DNA of 64,000 nucleotides from Streptomyces sp. CC0208. Its GTDB lineage: Bacteria; Actinomycetota; Actinomycetes; Streptomycetales; Streptomycetaceae. The stretch is from positions 4,774,001-4,838,000 of the forward strand of contig NZ_CP031969.1 in assembly GCF_003443735.1 (NCBI RefSeq), written 5' to 3'. Shown one piece after another: positions 34,733 to 42,302 of the stretch. The notes under the pieces were generated by a model, which searched no databases, was not told where the DNA came from, and saw only the letters and a list, made by a program, of their open reading frames with translations. Made by a program: the position numbers and the translations under genes. Positions within the stretch are counted from its first letter, which is position 1. The number at the start of each line of letters is the position of its first letter.

Positions 34733-35158
34733 TCACATCTCCAGCAGGACCGTGAACGGGCCGTCGTTCGTCAGGGACACCCGCATCCGCGCGCCGAAGC
34801 GGCCGGTGGCGACCGTCGCACCCAGGGCGCGGAGCTGGGCGACGACCTCCTCGACGAGGGGCTCGGCGACGTCGCCGGGAGCGGCGGCGTTCCAGGTGGG
34901 GCGGCGGCCCTTGCGGGCGTCGCCGTACAGGGTGAACTGGCTGATCACCAGGAGCGGGGCGTCGATGTCGCTGCACGACTTCTCGTCGTGCAGCATCCGC
35001 ACCGACCAGAGTTTGCGGGCCAGTTGGGCCGCCTTCTCCTTGGTGTCCTCGTGGGTGACCCCGACCAGGACGCAGAGTCCCTCGCCGCTGATCTCCCCGA
35101 CCGTCTCCCCGTCGACGACGACGCTCGCGCCGTCCACTCTCTGCACCACTGCACGCAT
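34733..35158 (-). CDS. dtd: D-aminoacyl-tRNA deacylase
   Basis: The 141-residue enzyme removes D-amino acids from mischarged tRNA. The family motifs are present: SQFTLYGD near residue 78 (SQFTL active-site block) and NDGPFTVLL at the C-terminus (NxPFT). Length is normal. CATGAT lies 6 bases before the ATG and may be a weak -10 element. Confidence 0.95.
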   Translation of the reverse strand: MRAVVQRVDGASVVVDGETVGEISGEGLCVLVGVTHEDTKEKAAQLARKLWSVRMLHDEKSCSDIDAPLLVISQFTLYGDARKGRRPTWNAAAPGDVAEPLVEEVVAQLRALGATVATGRFGARMRVSLTNDGPFTVLLEM

Positions 35159-35326
35159 GGGCCCATCATGCCGGTCGCGCGGGAAGGACCTGTGTTCGGG
35201 TTTGTTTTTGATCCTTAACCCCCCATCTGGGGCCGTTCAGGGCCGTTCGGGGGCACTCGGTCACATAGTGGCCACCTGGGGTGGCACGATGCTTCCACAC
35301 GCCGGTCGAGGGGACGGTAGAGGCGC

Positions 35327-35950
35327 ATGAGCACACCGAGTACCGGGCAGCACTCCGGGCCCGTCCGCGCTGCTTGCGGAGCGGAGCCGGAGCCACCCCG
35401 GCCGCCCGCGCAGCGTACGGACAGCCCCCTGCTGCCCCCCGATCCACCCGAGCAGGACCTCGCCACGCTGAGCCTGCCCGAACTGCGCACCCTGCGCAGG
35501 GACGCCCAGCGGGACGAGGCCGATCTCAGCTATGTCCGACGGCTGTTGCAGGGCCGTATCGACATCCTCCGCGCGGAACTGCTCCGCCGGTCCCCGACCG
35601 GCTCGGTGCCCGAACGGCTCCCGGAGGCCTCGGTGTTCGAGCGGCTCCCGGAGATCCTCACCGACGCGCCCGCCCGCCACCGCTCCTCGGCCCGCCACGT
35701 CAGGCTGGGCACCCCGCACAGCGAGGAGTACCGACTGCTGGCCGCCGAGATGCTCGCCGAGGTCGAGCTCTCGGACCTCTCCGCGCGGACCGACCTGGAA
35801 CTGAGCACCGCGATGGGCCGGCTCGTGCGGTACGAGCAGCGGGTGTCGGGGCGCCGGCAGCGGTTGCAGCGGACGGCGGACGAGTGCAGCGGGGAGATCG
35901 CGCGGCGGTACCGGGAGGGAGAGGCGCAGGTGGAGGATCTGCTGACCTAG
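35327..35950 (+). CDS. rsiG: RsiG, c-di-GMP-dependent anti-sigma factor of WhiG
   Basis: RsiG binds the sporulation sigma factor WhiG when loaded with cyclic di-GMP and so blocks sporulation. The 207-residue product carries both copies of the ligand motif E-x3-S-x2-R-x3-Q-x3-D without mismatch: E64, S68, R71, Q75, D79 and E170, S174, R177, Q181, D185. Each lies on one helix of an antiparallel coiled coil. The first 45 residues are Pro-rich and probably disordered. The gene stands alone between dtd and a GNAT pseudogene. Confidence 0.93.
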   Translation: MSTPSTGQHSGPVRAACGAEPEPPRPPAQRTDSPLLPPDPPEQDLATLSLPELRTLRRDAQRDEADLSYVRRLLQGRIDILRAELLRRSPTGSVPERLPEASVFERLPEILTDAPARHRSSARHVRLGTPHSEEYRLLAAEMLAEVELSDLSARTDLELSTAMGRLVRYEQRVSGRRQRLQRTADECSGEIARRYREGEAQVEDLLT

Positions 35951-36040
35951 GAAACCGGGCGGCTGACCTGGGGATCCGGGCGGCCGTTCAGGGGGCGGAA
36001 ATCCGCGCGACACTCCCACCCTGCCCCCTGCCGTGGCCCC

Positions 36041-36585
36041 GTGGGCGCCCCCGCCGACATCGACGTCCGCCCGATCACCGCGGCCGAGCATCCCGAGTGG
36101 CTGGGTCCCGTGCGGGCCGGGTTCCTGCGGGAGCCCGTCGTGTCGGCGGCGGAACGGGAGGCTCGTAGGCGGCAGTTCGAGCCCGGTGGGTTCATCGGCG
36201 CCTTCGAGGGGGACCGCTGCGTGGCGACTTTCCGGTCGTTCGCGCAGGAGGTCACCGCGGGCGGCGGGGAGTTCGTGCCCGCCGACGCGATCTCCGCCGT
36301 CACCGTGACCGCCACCCACCGCTGGAGGTCGTGGACGGCGAAGGGATGACGGGCGGCCGCTACCGGCTGGACGCCTCGCCGGACGGTGCTTCCTGTACGG
36401 CGACGACCCGCAGCGCCGATCTCAGGCTGGATGTGAGGGAGTTGGCGACGCTGTGACTCGGGGACGAGTCGGCGGTGCGGCTCGCGGCGCTGGGGCGGGT
36501 GCGGGAAGAAAGAGCGGGCGCCGGCCGGGGGGCCGACGCCCTGCTGCGTACGTCCAGGCGGCCTTGGTGCCCGGACATGTTCTGA
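36041..36585 (+). pseudogene. Decayed Eis-like GNAT acetyltransferase
   Basis: The first 95 codons give a normal GNAT N-terminus (DIDVRPITAAEHPEWLGPVRAGF). After THRW the sequence jumps by an out-of-frame deletion to the far C-terminal domain (VVDGEGMTGGRYRLDA...CTATTRSADLRLDV). That frame has a TGA at 36454, followed in frame by the family's C-terminal end RTSRRPWCPDMF and a TGA at 36583. Most of the acetyl-CoA site and middle domain are missing, so the gene is dead. Confidence 0.8.
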
Positions 36586-36726
36586 GGCTCCCTTCTGGCG
36601 GGTCGAGCGGGCTGTGCTCTGGCTGTGCTTTCGCATCCGTAGCGAGCTGTTCAGTTGTGACTGTGCGGGTGTGTGCGGCTGACGCCGCTGTTCGGTTGTC
36701 GGTGTTCAGTTGTGGCTGTGCAGACC

Positions 36727-36765
36727 GACCGGGCTCCCGGCTCCCCTCCAGGGGGGAGCCCGGTC
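36727..36765. terminator. 12-bp hairpin with inner stem
   Basis: GACCGGGCTCCC (36727-36738) pairs perfectly with GGGAGCCCGGTC (36754-36765), and CCCC/GGGG pair inside. It lies 30 bases after the stop of the small membrane gene on the minus strand and can serve both directions. Confidence 0.7.
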
Positions 36766-36795
36766 AGCCGGATCCTGGGCCCGGTGGGGCGGGCG

Positions 36796-36981
36796 TCATC
36801 CGGACTGGGCGAGCAGCATCACGAGGATGACCGCTCCGATGCCACCGATCGCGACGTTCTTGGACTTCACGCCGATGGTCAGGGCGAGGAACGCGATGAT
36901 GCCCATCGCACCCCACTTCCACTGGACGAGCGCCTCGAAGCCGACGGCGAGGGCGGCGATGGCCACAGCTAGGAACGGCAT
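36796..36981 (-). CDS. Small membrane protein, divergent partner of devE
   Basis: The 61-residue protein has two or three hydrophobic segments with a central QWKWGAMGIIAFLALTIGVKSKN. The protein at 38119-38307 is a clear homologue (QWKYGASGIIGMLLLTIGLKAKN). Both start after a conserved CCCGAAGGGGG ribosome-binding stretch, and each is divergent from a DevA-type GntR gene. The function is unknown; regulation by the adjacent GntR protein is likely. Confidence 0.82.
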   Translation of the reverse strand: MPFLAVAIAALAVGFEALVQWKWGAMGIIAFLALTIGVKSKNVAIGGIGAVILVMLLAQSG

Positions 36982-37068
36982 GACGGTCCCCCCTTCGGGA
37001 CGATGGCCCCTGTCGGCACCGACTTGGCCAACCCTGTGAAGCTTTGACCATGTTTCTCAAGATTGCTC

Positions 37069-37085
37069 AAGTTGGCGACCAACTT
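37069..37085. promoter_or_regulatory. Palindromic operator candidate upstream of devE
   Basis: AAGTTGGCGACCAACTT is a perfect 7-3-7 palindrome. The same sequence, differing at two positions, stands in the same place upstream of devA. It lies between divergent promoters, so it is a good candidate for a DevA/DevE binding site. Confidence 0.7.
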
Positions 37086-37099
37086 CACTGTACTTATCT

Positions 37100-37113
37100 C
37101 CGCTTGGATGCGG
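37100..37113. promoter_or_regulatory. Second dyad, CCGC-TTGGAT-GCGG
   Basis: CCGC and GCGG flank TTGGAT. Related dyads (CCAC-TTGGTT-GTGG and CCAC-TTGGTT-GGGG) occur upstream of two other GntR genes here, with compensating changes in one stem pair. Confidence 0.55.
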
Positions 37114-37133
37114 CTCATAACCACCTTCCAGTG

Positions 37134-37165
37134 AACTGCCAAAAGATGGCGGGAAGTTGTAGTGT
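37134..37165 (+). promoter_or_regulatory. devE leaderless promoter with AACT/AGTT dyad
   Basis: TAGTGT (37160-37165) lies 6 bases before the GTG of devE. AACT (37134) and AGTT (37155) form a dyad ending just before it, as in devA. Confidence 0.55.
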
Positions 37166-37171
37166 TTGGCC

Positions 37172-38083
37172 GTGGACCCGAAACACGCTCCCGTCAATGG
37201 ACGGAAGAGGTCGCAGCGGCCACAGAAGTCCCATCGTGAGGTGGCCGACGAGCTCCGCGCCCGGATCCGGTCCGGCACGCTGCGGGCAGGTCAGCGCATG
37301 CCCACACAGGCGCGGCTGGCCGACGAGTTCGGCGTCGAGCGAGGGGTCGTACGGCAGGCGCTGTACCTGCTGCAGACGGAGAACCTGCTCACCAACGTCT
37401 CCAAGGGAAGCCCGGCCACCGTCGCCCCTGACCTGGGCCTGAGCGGGCCGCCCAGCGGTCCCGGAGCGGCGCCGCAGCCCACGATGGTCTCCCTCGGCCC
37501 TCGGGTCGCCGCCGCCCTCGCGGCCCCGCACGTCGAGATAGACGCCCTGTGCCTGACGTCGGTGTCCCTCAACCTCGCCCTCGGCGAGGGCTTGCGTCAG
37601 ATCCACGCCGGACGGCTGAATCCGGCCAAGATCGACGTCCGCGTCCTGCTGCCGGGCCGGGACATCGACCTCGCCTTCCCGGTGCCGGTCGAGGGCCGCG
37701 GTGACGACGACCCGGTGCACGAACGCTGGCTGGCCCAGCGCAACGCACAGGGCCAGGTCCTCCAGCACAACCTCCTGGCCCTGCGTTCCACGCACGGCAT
37801 CGACGTCCGTGTCACCTTCCGGGCCCTGCCCTTCACACCGCCGGTGAAGCTGTACCTGCTGAACGGCTCGGAGGCGCTCTTCGCGTACTACACGCTGACC
37901 CGCCGTGAGGAGGAGATCGACGACGAGCACCTGGAGCTGTACGACTCCGAGGGCACCCAGTCGATGCTGTTCGCCTTCGAGCAGGGCGCCGACCTGCGGG
38001 ACACCACGTTCGTGGAGCAGTCCCACCTGTGGTTCAACGCACTGTGGGAGACGATCAGTTCGGAGCTGACGCTCATGAGCTGA
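37172..38083 (+). CDS. devE: DevA-type GntR regulator (DevE)
   Basis: The GTG at 37172 gives 303 residues: a GntR winged helix at about 20-85 (HREVADELRARIRSGTLRAGQ, FGVERGVVRQALYLLQ) and a C-terminal domain of about 190 residues that lacks the usual FadR or UTRA pattern. The segment THGIDVRVTFRALPFTPPVKLYLLNGSEA is nearly the same in the devA product. In S. coelicolor devA and its neighbour paralogue devE affect aerial development; the name is given from that order. Confidence 0.8.
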   Translation: MDPKHAPVNGRKRSQRPQKSHREVADELRARIRSGTLRAGQRMPTQARLADEFGVERGVVRQALYLLQTENLLTNVSKGSPATVAPDLGLSGPPSGPGAAPQPTMVSLGPRVAAALAAPHVEIDALCLTSVSLNLALGEGLRQIHAGRLNPAKIDVRVLLPGRDIDLAFPVPVEGRGDDDPVHERWLAQRNAQGQVLQHNLLALRSTHGIDVRVTFRALPFTPPVKLYLLNGSEALFAYYTLTRREEEIDDEHLELYDSEGTQSMLFAFEQGADLRDTTFVEQSHLWFNALWETISSELTLMS

Positions 38084-38118
38084 GGTCTCCCACAGGGGCG
38101 GATCGGGGTGCGCTCGGG

Positions 38119-38307
38119 TCATAGGGCAGGTCCCGCGACGAGCAGGGCGAGCACCACGGCCCCGACCGAGCTGATGGCGGGGTTCTTGGCCTTGAGACCG
38201 ATGGTGAGCAGGAGCATCCCGATGATGCCGCTGGCACCGTACTTCCACTGCAGGGTCTGCTCGACGCCGACGACGAAGACGGCGGAGAGGAGGGCGAGGG
38301 CCGGCAT
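38119..38307 (-). CDS. Small membrane protein, divergent partner of devA
   Basis: The ATG at 38307 gives 62 residues (MPALALLSAVFVVGVEQTLQ) with hydrophobic segments and the block QWKYGASGIIGMLLLTIGLKAKN, shared with the protein at 36796-36981. The ribosome-binding stretch CCCGAAGGGGG is the same. It converges on devE with 35 bases between stops and diverges from devA. Confidence 0.82.
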   Translation of the reverse strand: MPALALLSAVFVVGVEQTLQWKYGASGIIGMLLLTIGLKAKNPAISSVGAVVLALLVAGPAL

Positions 38308-38402
38308 GGTGGTTCCCCCTTCGGGCATCGGGCTGGGCGAGGCGGGCGGTGGTGCGGGGTGGTGCGGGGTGGCGCGGAGGCAAAACTTCCACCAACTCAA
38401 TC

Positions 38403-38419
38403 AAGTTGGCAACCAACTC
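38403..38419. promoter_or_regulatory. Palindromic operator candidate upstream of devA
   Basis: AAGTTGGCAACCAACTC differs from the devE site at the centre and at the last base only. The 6-bp arms AGTTGG and CCAACT are intact. Confidence 0.7.
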
Positions 38420-38431
38420 TACCTATGTTGT

Positions 38432-38447
38432 CCCCACTTGGTTGGGG
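38432..38447. promoter_or_regulatory. Second dyad upstream of devA, CCCC-ACTTGGTT-GGGG
   Basis: It corresponds in position and loop sequence (TTGGTT) to the dyads at 37100 and 40130 and is followed by the conserved TTGATAAAC. Confidence 0.5.
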
Positions 38448-38466
38448 TTGATAAACAACTTCGGAA

Positions 38467-38499
38467 CAACTCCCCATAGATGGATTGGAGTTGTACCGT
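38467..38499 (+). promoter_or_regulatory. devA leaderless promoter with CAACTCC/GGAGTTG dyad
   Basis: TACCGT (38494-38499) lies 6 bases before the GTG of devA. CAACTCC (38467) and GGAGTTG (38487) are a perfect 7-bp inverted repeat that abuts the -10, an ideal place for repression. Confidence 0.6.
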
Positions 38500-38505
38500 T
38501 TGGTC

Positions 38506-39378
38506 GTGACCCAGGAGAACGTGGCAGTGAACGGCAGCAGAAGGCTCTCGCCCCAGGAAATAGCCGACACCCTGCGGGAACGCATTCGCACGGGCGACCT
38601 CAAGGCCGGCGACCGCCTCCCCACCCAGGCCGAACTCGCCGAGGAGTTCGGAGTGGAACGGGGCGCGGTCCGCCAGGCGCTGCGCGCGCTGCAGGAGGAC
38701 GGGTTGCTCAGCAATGTGAGCAAGGGGAGCCCGCCGCGGATCGCGGAGCGGATCCCGGTGACGGACAAGCCCCAGCCGACCATGGTGGCTCTGGCGCCAC
38801 GCCTCGCGGAGGCCTTCACCGCCCCGCACGTTCGGATAGACGCCGCCTGCCTCACCGCGGAGACCCTGATGGTGGCGTTGGGGGAGCCGCTGCGTCTCAT
38901 CCACGAGGGCTCCATCAGCCCGGAGTCCATCGAAGTCCGCATCCTGCTGCCGTCCCGCGAGATCACCCTGGCCTTTCCGGTGCCGGTAGAGGAACCCGAG
39001 GACGGCAACCCGGTCCACGAGCGCTGGCTGACCCAGCGCAATGCGCAGGGACACGTCCTGCGGCACAATCTTCAGTCCCTGCGCTCCTCCCACGGAATCG
39101 ACGTCAACGTCACTTTCAGGGCACTGCCGTTCACCCCACCCGTAAAGCTGTACCTGCTCAACGGCACCGAGGCGCTCATCGCGTACTACATGGTCACGCG
39201 ACGTGAGGAACTCTCCGACAGCGGACCCCTCGACATGTACGACGTCCTCGGCTCCGCTTCCCTCCTCTTCTCCTTCGACAAGGACGCCGGTCAACGCGAC
39301 GCCGCGTTCGTCGAGCAATCGCAGAAGTGGTTCAACGCCCTCTGGGAAACCATCACGACGGACCTGACACTCTCCTAG
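38506..39378 (+). CDS. devA: DevA, GntR-type developmental regulator
   Basis: The GTG at 38506 gives 290 residues. The winged helix (LSPQEIADTLRERIRTGDLKAG, FGVERGAVRQALRALQ) and the C-terminal domain match devE closely (THGIDV versus SHGIDV, then VTFRALPFTPPVKLYLLNG). In S. coelicolor devA is needed for aerial development, is autoregulated and is co-transcribed with devB. Here the stop overlaps the GTG of the HAD gene, the same operon structure. Confidence 0.82.
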   Translation: MTQENVAVNGSRRLSPQEIADTLRERIRTGDLKAGDRLPTQAELAEEFGVERGAVRQALRALQEDGLLSNVSKGSPPRIAERIPVTDKPQPTMVALAPRLAEAFTAPHVRIDAACLTAETLMVALGEPLRLIHEGSISPESIEVRILLPSREITLAFPVPVEEPEDGNPVHERWLTQRNAQGHVLRHNLQSLRSSHGIDVNVTFRALPFTPPVKLYLLNGTEALIAYYMVTRREELSDSGPLDMYDVLGSASLLFSFDKDAGQRDAAFVEQSQKWFNALWETITTDLTLS

Positions 39379-40112
39379 TGACTCCTGAGACGACGCACAC
39401 TGAACCGGTGACAGCAGAGACAGCACGACTCGCATCACTGATCGCCTCCGCTCGGTATGTGCTCTGGGACATGGACGGCCCGATCTGCCGGTTGTTCGCG
39501 GGGTATCCGGCGCATCAAATAGCCGGGGAACTGGTTGCCAAGATCGACCAGTTGGGCATGGGTGGACTGTTGACCGAGGAGGAACGATCCGGCAACGACC
39601 CCCAGGACGCCCTGCGGGGTGTTCATGAACGACACCGGGGAAGCGACCTGGTTCTCGAGTTGGAGACATGGCTGACTCGGCGCGAACTGACGGCTGTCGC
39701 CACGGCGATGCCCACTCCGTATGTGGATCCGTTGATCAGGACGTGGTCGTCGTACGACGTCAGGTTCGCGATCACCACCAACAACGCTGCGGTCGCGGCA
39801 TCGGCGTACGTCGAGAGCCGTCAGCTGACGGACTGCTTCCCCTACGTCTACGGACGCACGCCGAACCTCGACCTGATGAAGCCGAACCCGCACTGCCTGG
39901 AACAAGCCATCAAGGCCATGGGGGCTGTGCCTGCGGCCACTTTGATGATCGGTGACACTCCCACAGACTTCCAGGCGGCGCGGCAGGCCGGGGTGACGTT
40001 CCTGGGCTACGCGCGTAATGAGTACAAAGAACAGATCCTGAAGGAAGCAGGCGCCGAGGTCATGGTGGATTCGATGAAGGTGGTGCTGGACGCCCTGCGC
40101 AGCCTTCCCTGA
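39378..40112 (+). CDS. devB: DevB, HAD-family phosphatase/hydrolase
   Basis: The 244-residue protein has HAD motif I WDMDGP near residue 31 (Pro where Thr is common), motif II ITTNNA near 133, the Lys in MKPNPHCLEQA near 175 and motif IV IGDTPTDFQAARQAG near 195. The cap is between motifs I and II. Translation is coupled to devA. The substrate is unknown. Confidence 0.85.
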   Translation: MTPETTHTEPVTAETARLASLIASARYVLWDMDGPICRLFAGYPAHQIAGELVAKIDQLGMGGLLTEEERSGNDPQDALRGVHERHRGSDLVLELETWLTRRELTAVATAMPTPYVDPLIRTWSSYDVRFAITTNNAAVAASAYVESRQLTDCFPYVYGRTPNLDLMKPNPHCLEQAIKAMGAVPAATLMIGDTPTDFQAARQAGVTFLGYARNEYKEQILKEAGAEVMVDSMKVVLDALRSLP

Positions 40113-40129
40113 ACTGTCCCCCGGCTTGT

Positions 40130-40143
40130 CCACTTGGTTGTGG
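40130..40143. promoter_or_regulatory. Dyad upstream of the third GntR gene, CCAC-TTGGTT-GTGG
   Basis: The stem is CCAC/GTGG where the devE site has CCGC/GCGG, a compensated A-T for G-C change. TGATCAAC follows, like TGATAAAC at devA. Confidence 0.5.
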
Positions 40144-40211
40144 CTGATCAACTCCCAGCCCAATTGGACTGGTTGTGGTGTGGCCGCAGTTTGCGTGGCC
40201 GATGAGGGAGG

Positions 40212-40217
40212 TACGGT
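40212..40217 (+). promoter_or_regulatory. Candidate -10 of leaderless third GntR gene
   Basis: TACGGT lies 6 bases before the GTG at 40224. Confidence 0.5.
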
Positions 40218-40223
40218 CGCCGT

Positions 40224-41108
40224 GTGAGCGAAGAACGCGGCAAGGGACCCACGATCCTGGCAACGCTGCGGTCCCGGATCTCCGACGGGGAGTACCGGCC
40301 GGGTTACAACCTGCCCCCGCAGCGTGCTCTCGCCGAAGAGTTCGAGGTCTCGCGCGACACGATCCAGCGAGTCCTGATGGAGCTGAAGACCGAGGGCTGG
40401 ATCGAGTCCCGACGGGGCAGCGGCTCGAAAGTCCGGGTGACGCTGCCCATCCACGTGCCGACCCAGACGAAGGTGCCACCTGGCCGTATAGCGCTCGGTC
40501 CCTTTGTCGATCGTGCCTTTGCCCAACCGGTCGTGGAACTGGACGTCTTCACGTTCACGTCGGAGAGCCTCGACACTCACCTGCGGCTCCAGGCCGAGAA
40601 GATCCGCAACGGTCAGATCCCCGCACCGGTACGCATCACGCTCCGGATACTGCTGCCTTCCGACGCGACCGAGCTGCCGTATCCGCGCGCCAGGGCGGCG
40701 ACGAAGTCCGCCCTCGATGTGACGGAACTGGACCGGATCCTGCAGGCCCGGACGCGGGAGATCATTCGGAGGCACACCTCTTCCCTGCGCAATGCACTGC
40801 GCAACCTCAAGACGGACGGACTGGTGCCCGATGTGGAGGTGCTGGTCCGTGAGGTTCCCCTCGTGCCGACGCACAAGCTGTATCTGCGGCGTGGCGTCGA
40901 GGGGCTGATCGGCCCGTACAAGATCGTGGAGCGCACGATCCTGATGGACGACGACACGGAGATCGACGCCTGGGATGTCCTGGGACTGGGCTCGACTCTC
41001 ATACGTCTCGCCAATGACGAGGGCGATCCCAACGCCACCGGTTCCGTGTTCATGCAGACCTGGCAGGAGTGGTTCGACTCCTGCTGGCGCCGCTACGACC
41101 TGTCCTGA
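40224..41108 (+). CDS. DevA-like GntR regulator, paralogue 3
   Basis: The 294-residue protein has the GntR winged helix (ATLRSRISDGEYRPGYNLP, FEVSRDTIQRVLMELK) and the DevA-type C-terminal domain (VELDVFTFTSESLDTHLRLQ, VEVLVREVPLVPTHKLYLRRG, WQEWFDSCWRRYDL). It is more distant from devA than devE is and closer to the fourth paralogue. It follows devB after a 111-base promoter region. Confidence 0.85.
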   Translation: MSEERGKGPTILATLRSRISDGEYRPGYNLPPQRALAEEFEVSRDTIQRVLMELKTEGWIESRRGSGSKVRVTLPIHVPTQTKVPPGRIALGPFVDRAFAQPVVELDVFTFTSESLDTHLRLQAEKIRNGQIPAPVRITLRILLPSDATELPYPRARAATKSALDVTELDRILQARTREIIRRHTSSLRNALRNLKTDGLVPDVEVLVREVPLVPTHKLYLRRGVEGLIGPYKIVERTILMDDDTEIDAWDVLGLGSTLIRLANDEGDPNATGSVFMQTWQEWFDSCWRRYDLS

Positions 41109-41126
41109 TGTCACGGCGCCCCCCTT

Positions 41127-41141
41127 CAGTCCAGTGGACTG
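41127..41141. promoter_or_regulatory. Perfect palindrome upstream of the fourth GntR gene
   Basis: CAGTCCA-G-TGGACTG is a 15-bp perfect palindrome 18 bases after the third GntR gene. It shares the TGGACTG sequence with the region before the third gene (near 40164). Confidence 0.55.
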
Positions 41142-41246
41142 TTTGTTGCCGTAAATTGGTTGTCCCCTGCCGAACAGATCGCTAATCGCCGAGGACTGTG
41201 GCAGGCTCAGTTGCCTGGAACTTGTTGGGTGCTGGACGGATATCGG

Positions 41247-41252
41247 TAGGGG
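41247..41252 (+). promoter_or_regulatory. Weak candidate -10 of leaderless fourth GntR gene
   Basis: TAGGGG lies 6 bases before the GTG at 41259, the same spacing as the other three GntR genes, but without the final T. Confidence 0.3.
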
Positions 41253-41258
41253 CGGCGT

Positions 41259-42128
41259 GTGAGCACCTGGAGTGGGTCCGATGAGGGCGGTCGGAAGTCC
41301 CAGGAGCTGAAGAGCGCCCTGCTCGCGGACATCACGGAGGGCGAGTACGACGAAGGGACTCTCCTGCCGTCGCAGCGCGAGCTCGCCGCGAAGTACCAGG
41401 TGTCCCGCGACACGGTCCAGCGTGTGCTGGGCGTCCTGGCCGACGAAGGATGGATCGAGTCGCGCCAGGGCAGGGGATCGGTGGTGCTGCGCACGCAGAC
41501 CGTCCGATCGAGCGTGCGCGGCAACGCCGCTGCGAGGCGTGTGACTCTCGGGCCCCTGATCGCGTCCGCGTTCGCGGCCCCCGATGTCACGCTGGACGTG
41601 TTCACGCTCACGTCGGAGGTGCTCTATACCCATGTGCGGGTGCAGGAGGAGCGCATCCGGGCCCGGCAGATCAGGCCGGCGACGATCAGGATTCGCATCA
41701 TGACGCCGTCCGACGACCAGCTGCTGCCGTTCCCCTACGCACTGGGCGACCCAGACGACGACAGGCCGCAGAAGCATCTTCAGGGCATCAGGAAGTACCA
41801 CACGGACAACCTCGTCCGCCGCCTCAAGGAACTCGACCGGGACACTGATGGCCTGAGTGCCACGGTGGAGATCCGCAGGGCCCCTCTCGTGCCCTACTCG
41901 AAGCTCTACATTTTCAATGGAGCCGAGGTGGTCACAGGGCCGTACGTGCCGACCGAGCGGCCCATAACCCTCGACGACGGAACCACCCTGGACGTCGTCG
42001 ACGTCATGGGCTTCGACTCCACGCTGACCCACTGCGCCAAGGACGACGACCCCGAGTCCCAGGACTCGCTGATCGTGAGCAGCTGGCAGAGGTGGTTCGA
42101 CAGCACGTGGCGGCTGTTGGCGACGTAA
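41259..42128 (+). CDS. DevA-like GntR regulator, paralogue 4
   Basis: The 289-residue protein has the winged helix (ALLADITEGEYDEGTLLP, YQVSRDTVQRVLGVLA) and the DevA-type domain (VTLDVFTLTSEVLYTHVRVQ, VEIRRAPLVPYSKLYIFNG, WQRWFDSTWRLL). It is most like paralogue 3. It precedes a large phosphotransferase gene by about 170 bases. Confidence 0.85.
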   Translation: MSTWSGSDEGGRKSQELKSALLADITEGEYDEGTLLPSQRELAAKYQVSRDTVQRVLGVLADEGWIESRQGRGSVVLRTQTVRSSVRGNAAARRVTLGPLIASAFAAPDVTLDVFTLTSEVLYTHVRVQEERIRARQIRPATIRIRIMTPSDDQLLPFPYALGDPDDDRPQKHLQGIRKYHTDNLVRRLKELDRDTDGLSATVEIRRAPLVPYSKLYIFNGAEVVTGPYVPTERPITLDDGTTLDVVDVMGFDSTLTHCAKDDDPESQDSLIVSSWQRWFDSTWRLLAT

Positions 42129-42302
42129 CGAAGTGGGCACGGGGGCGTTAAGAACTCCGGCACGTCCCAGACATGTCCGACAGGTCTCGCTCCAAAGGGC
42201 GCATCGCGGCCATGTGAAGGGGCGCGGGCCGCTATCGTGTGCATCAATTTTCTTGTATGCGCATCACTTTCGATGTTTAGAACTAGCGTTTCAGGAGCAC
42301 GG

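Noticed and set aside
42237..42302. Longer start of the phosphotransferase at GTG 42237
   Set aside because: No ribosome binding site there, the extra residues are not conserved-looking, and GTG 42303 has AGGAG at correct distance.
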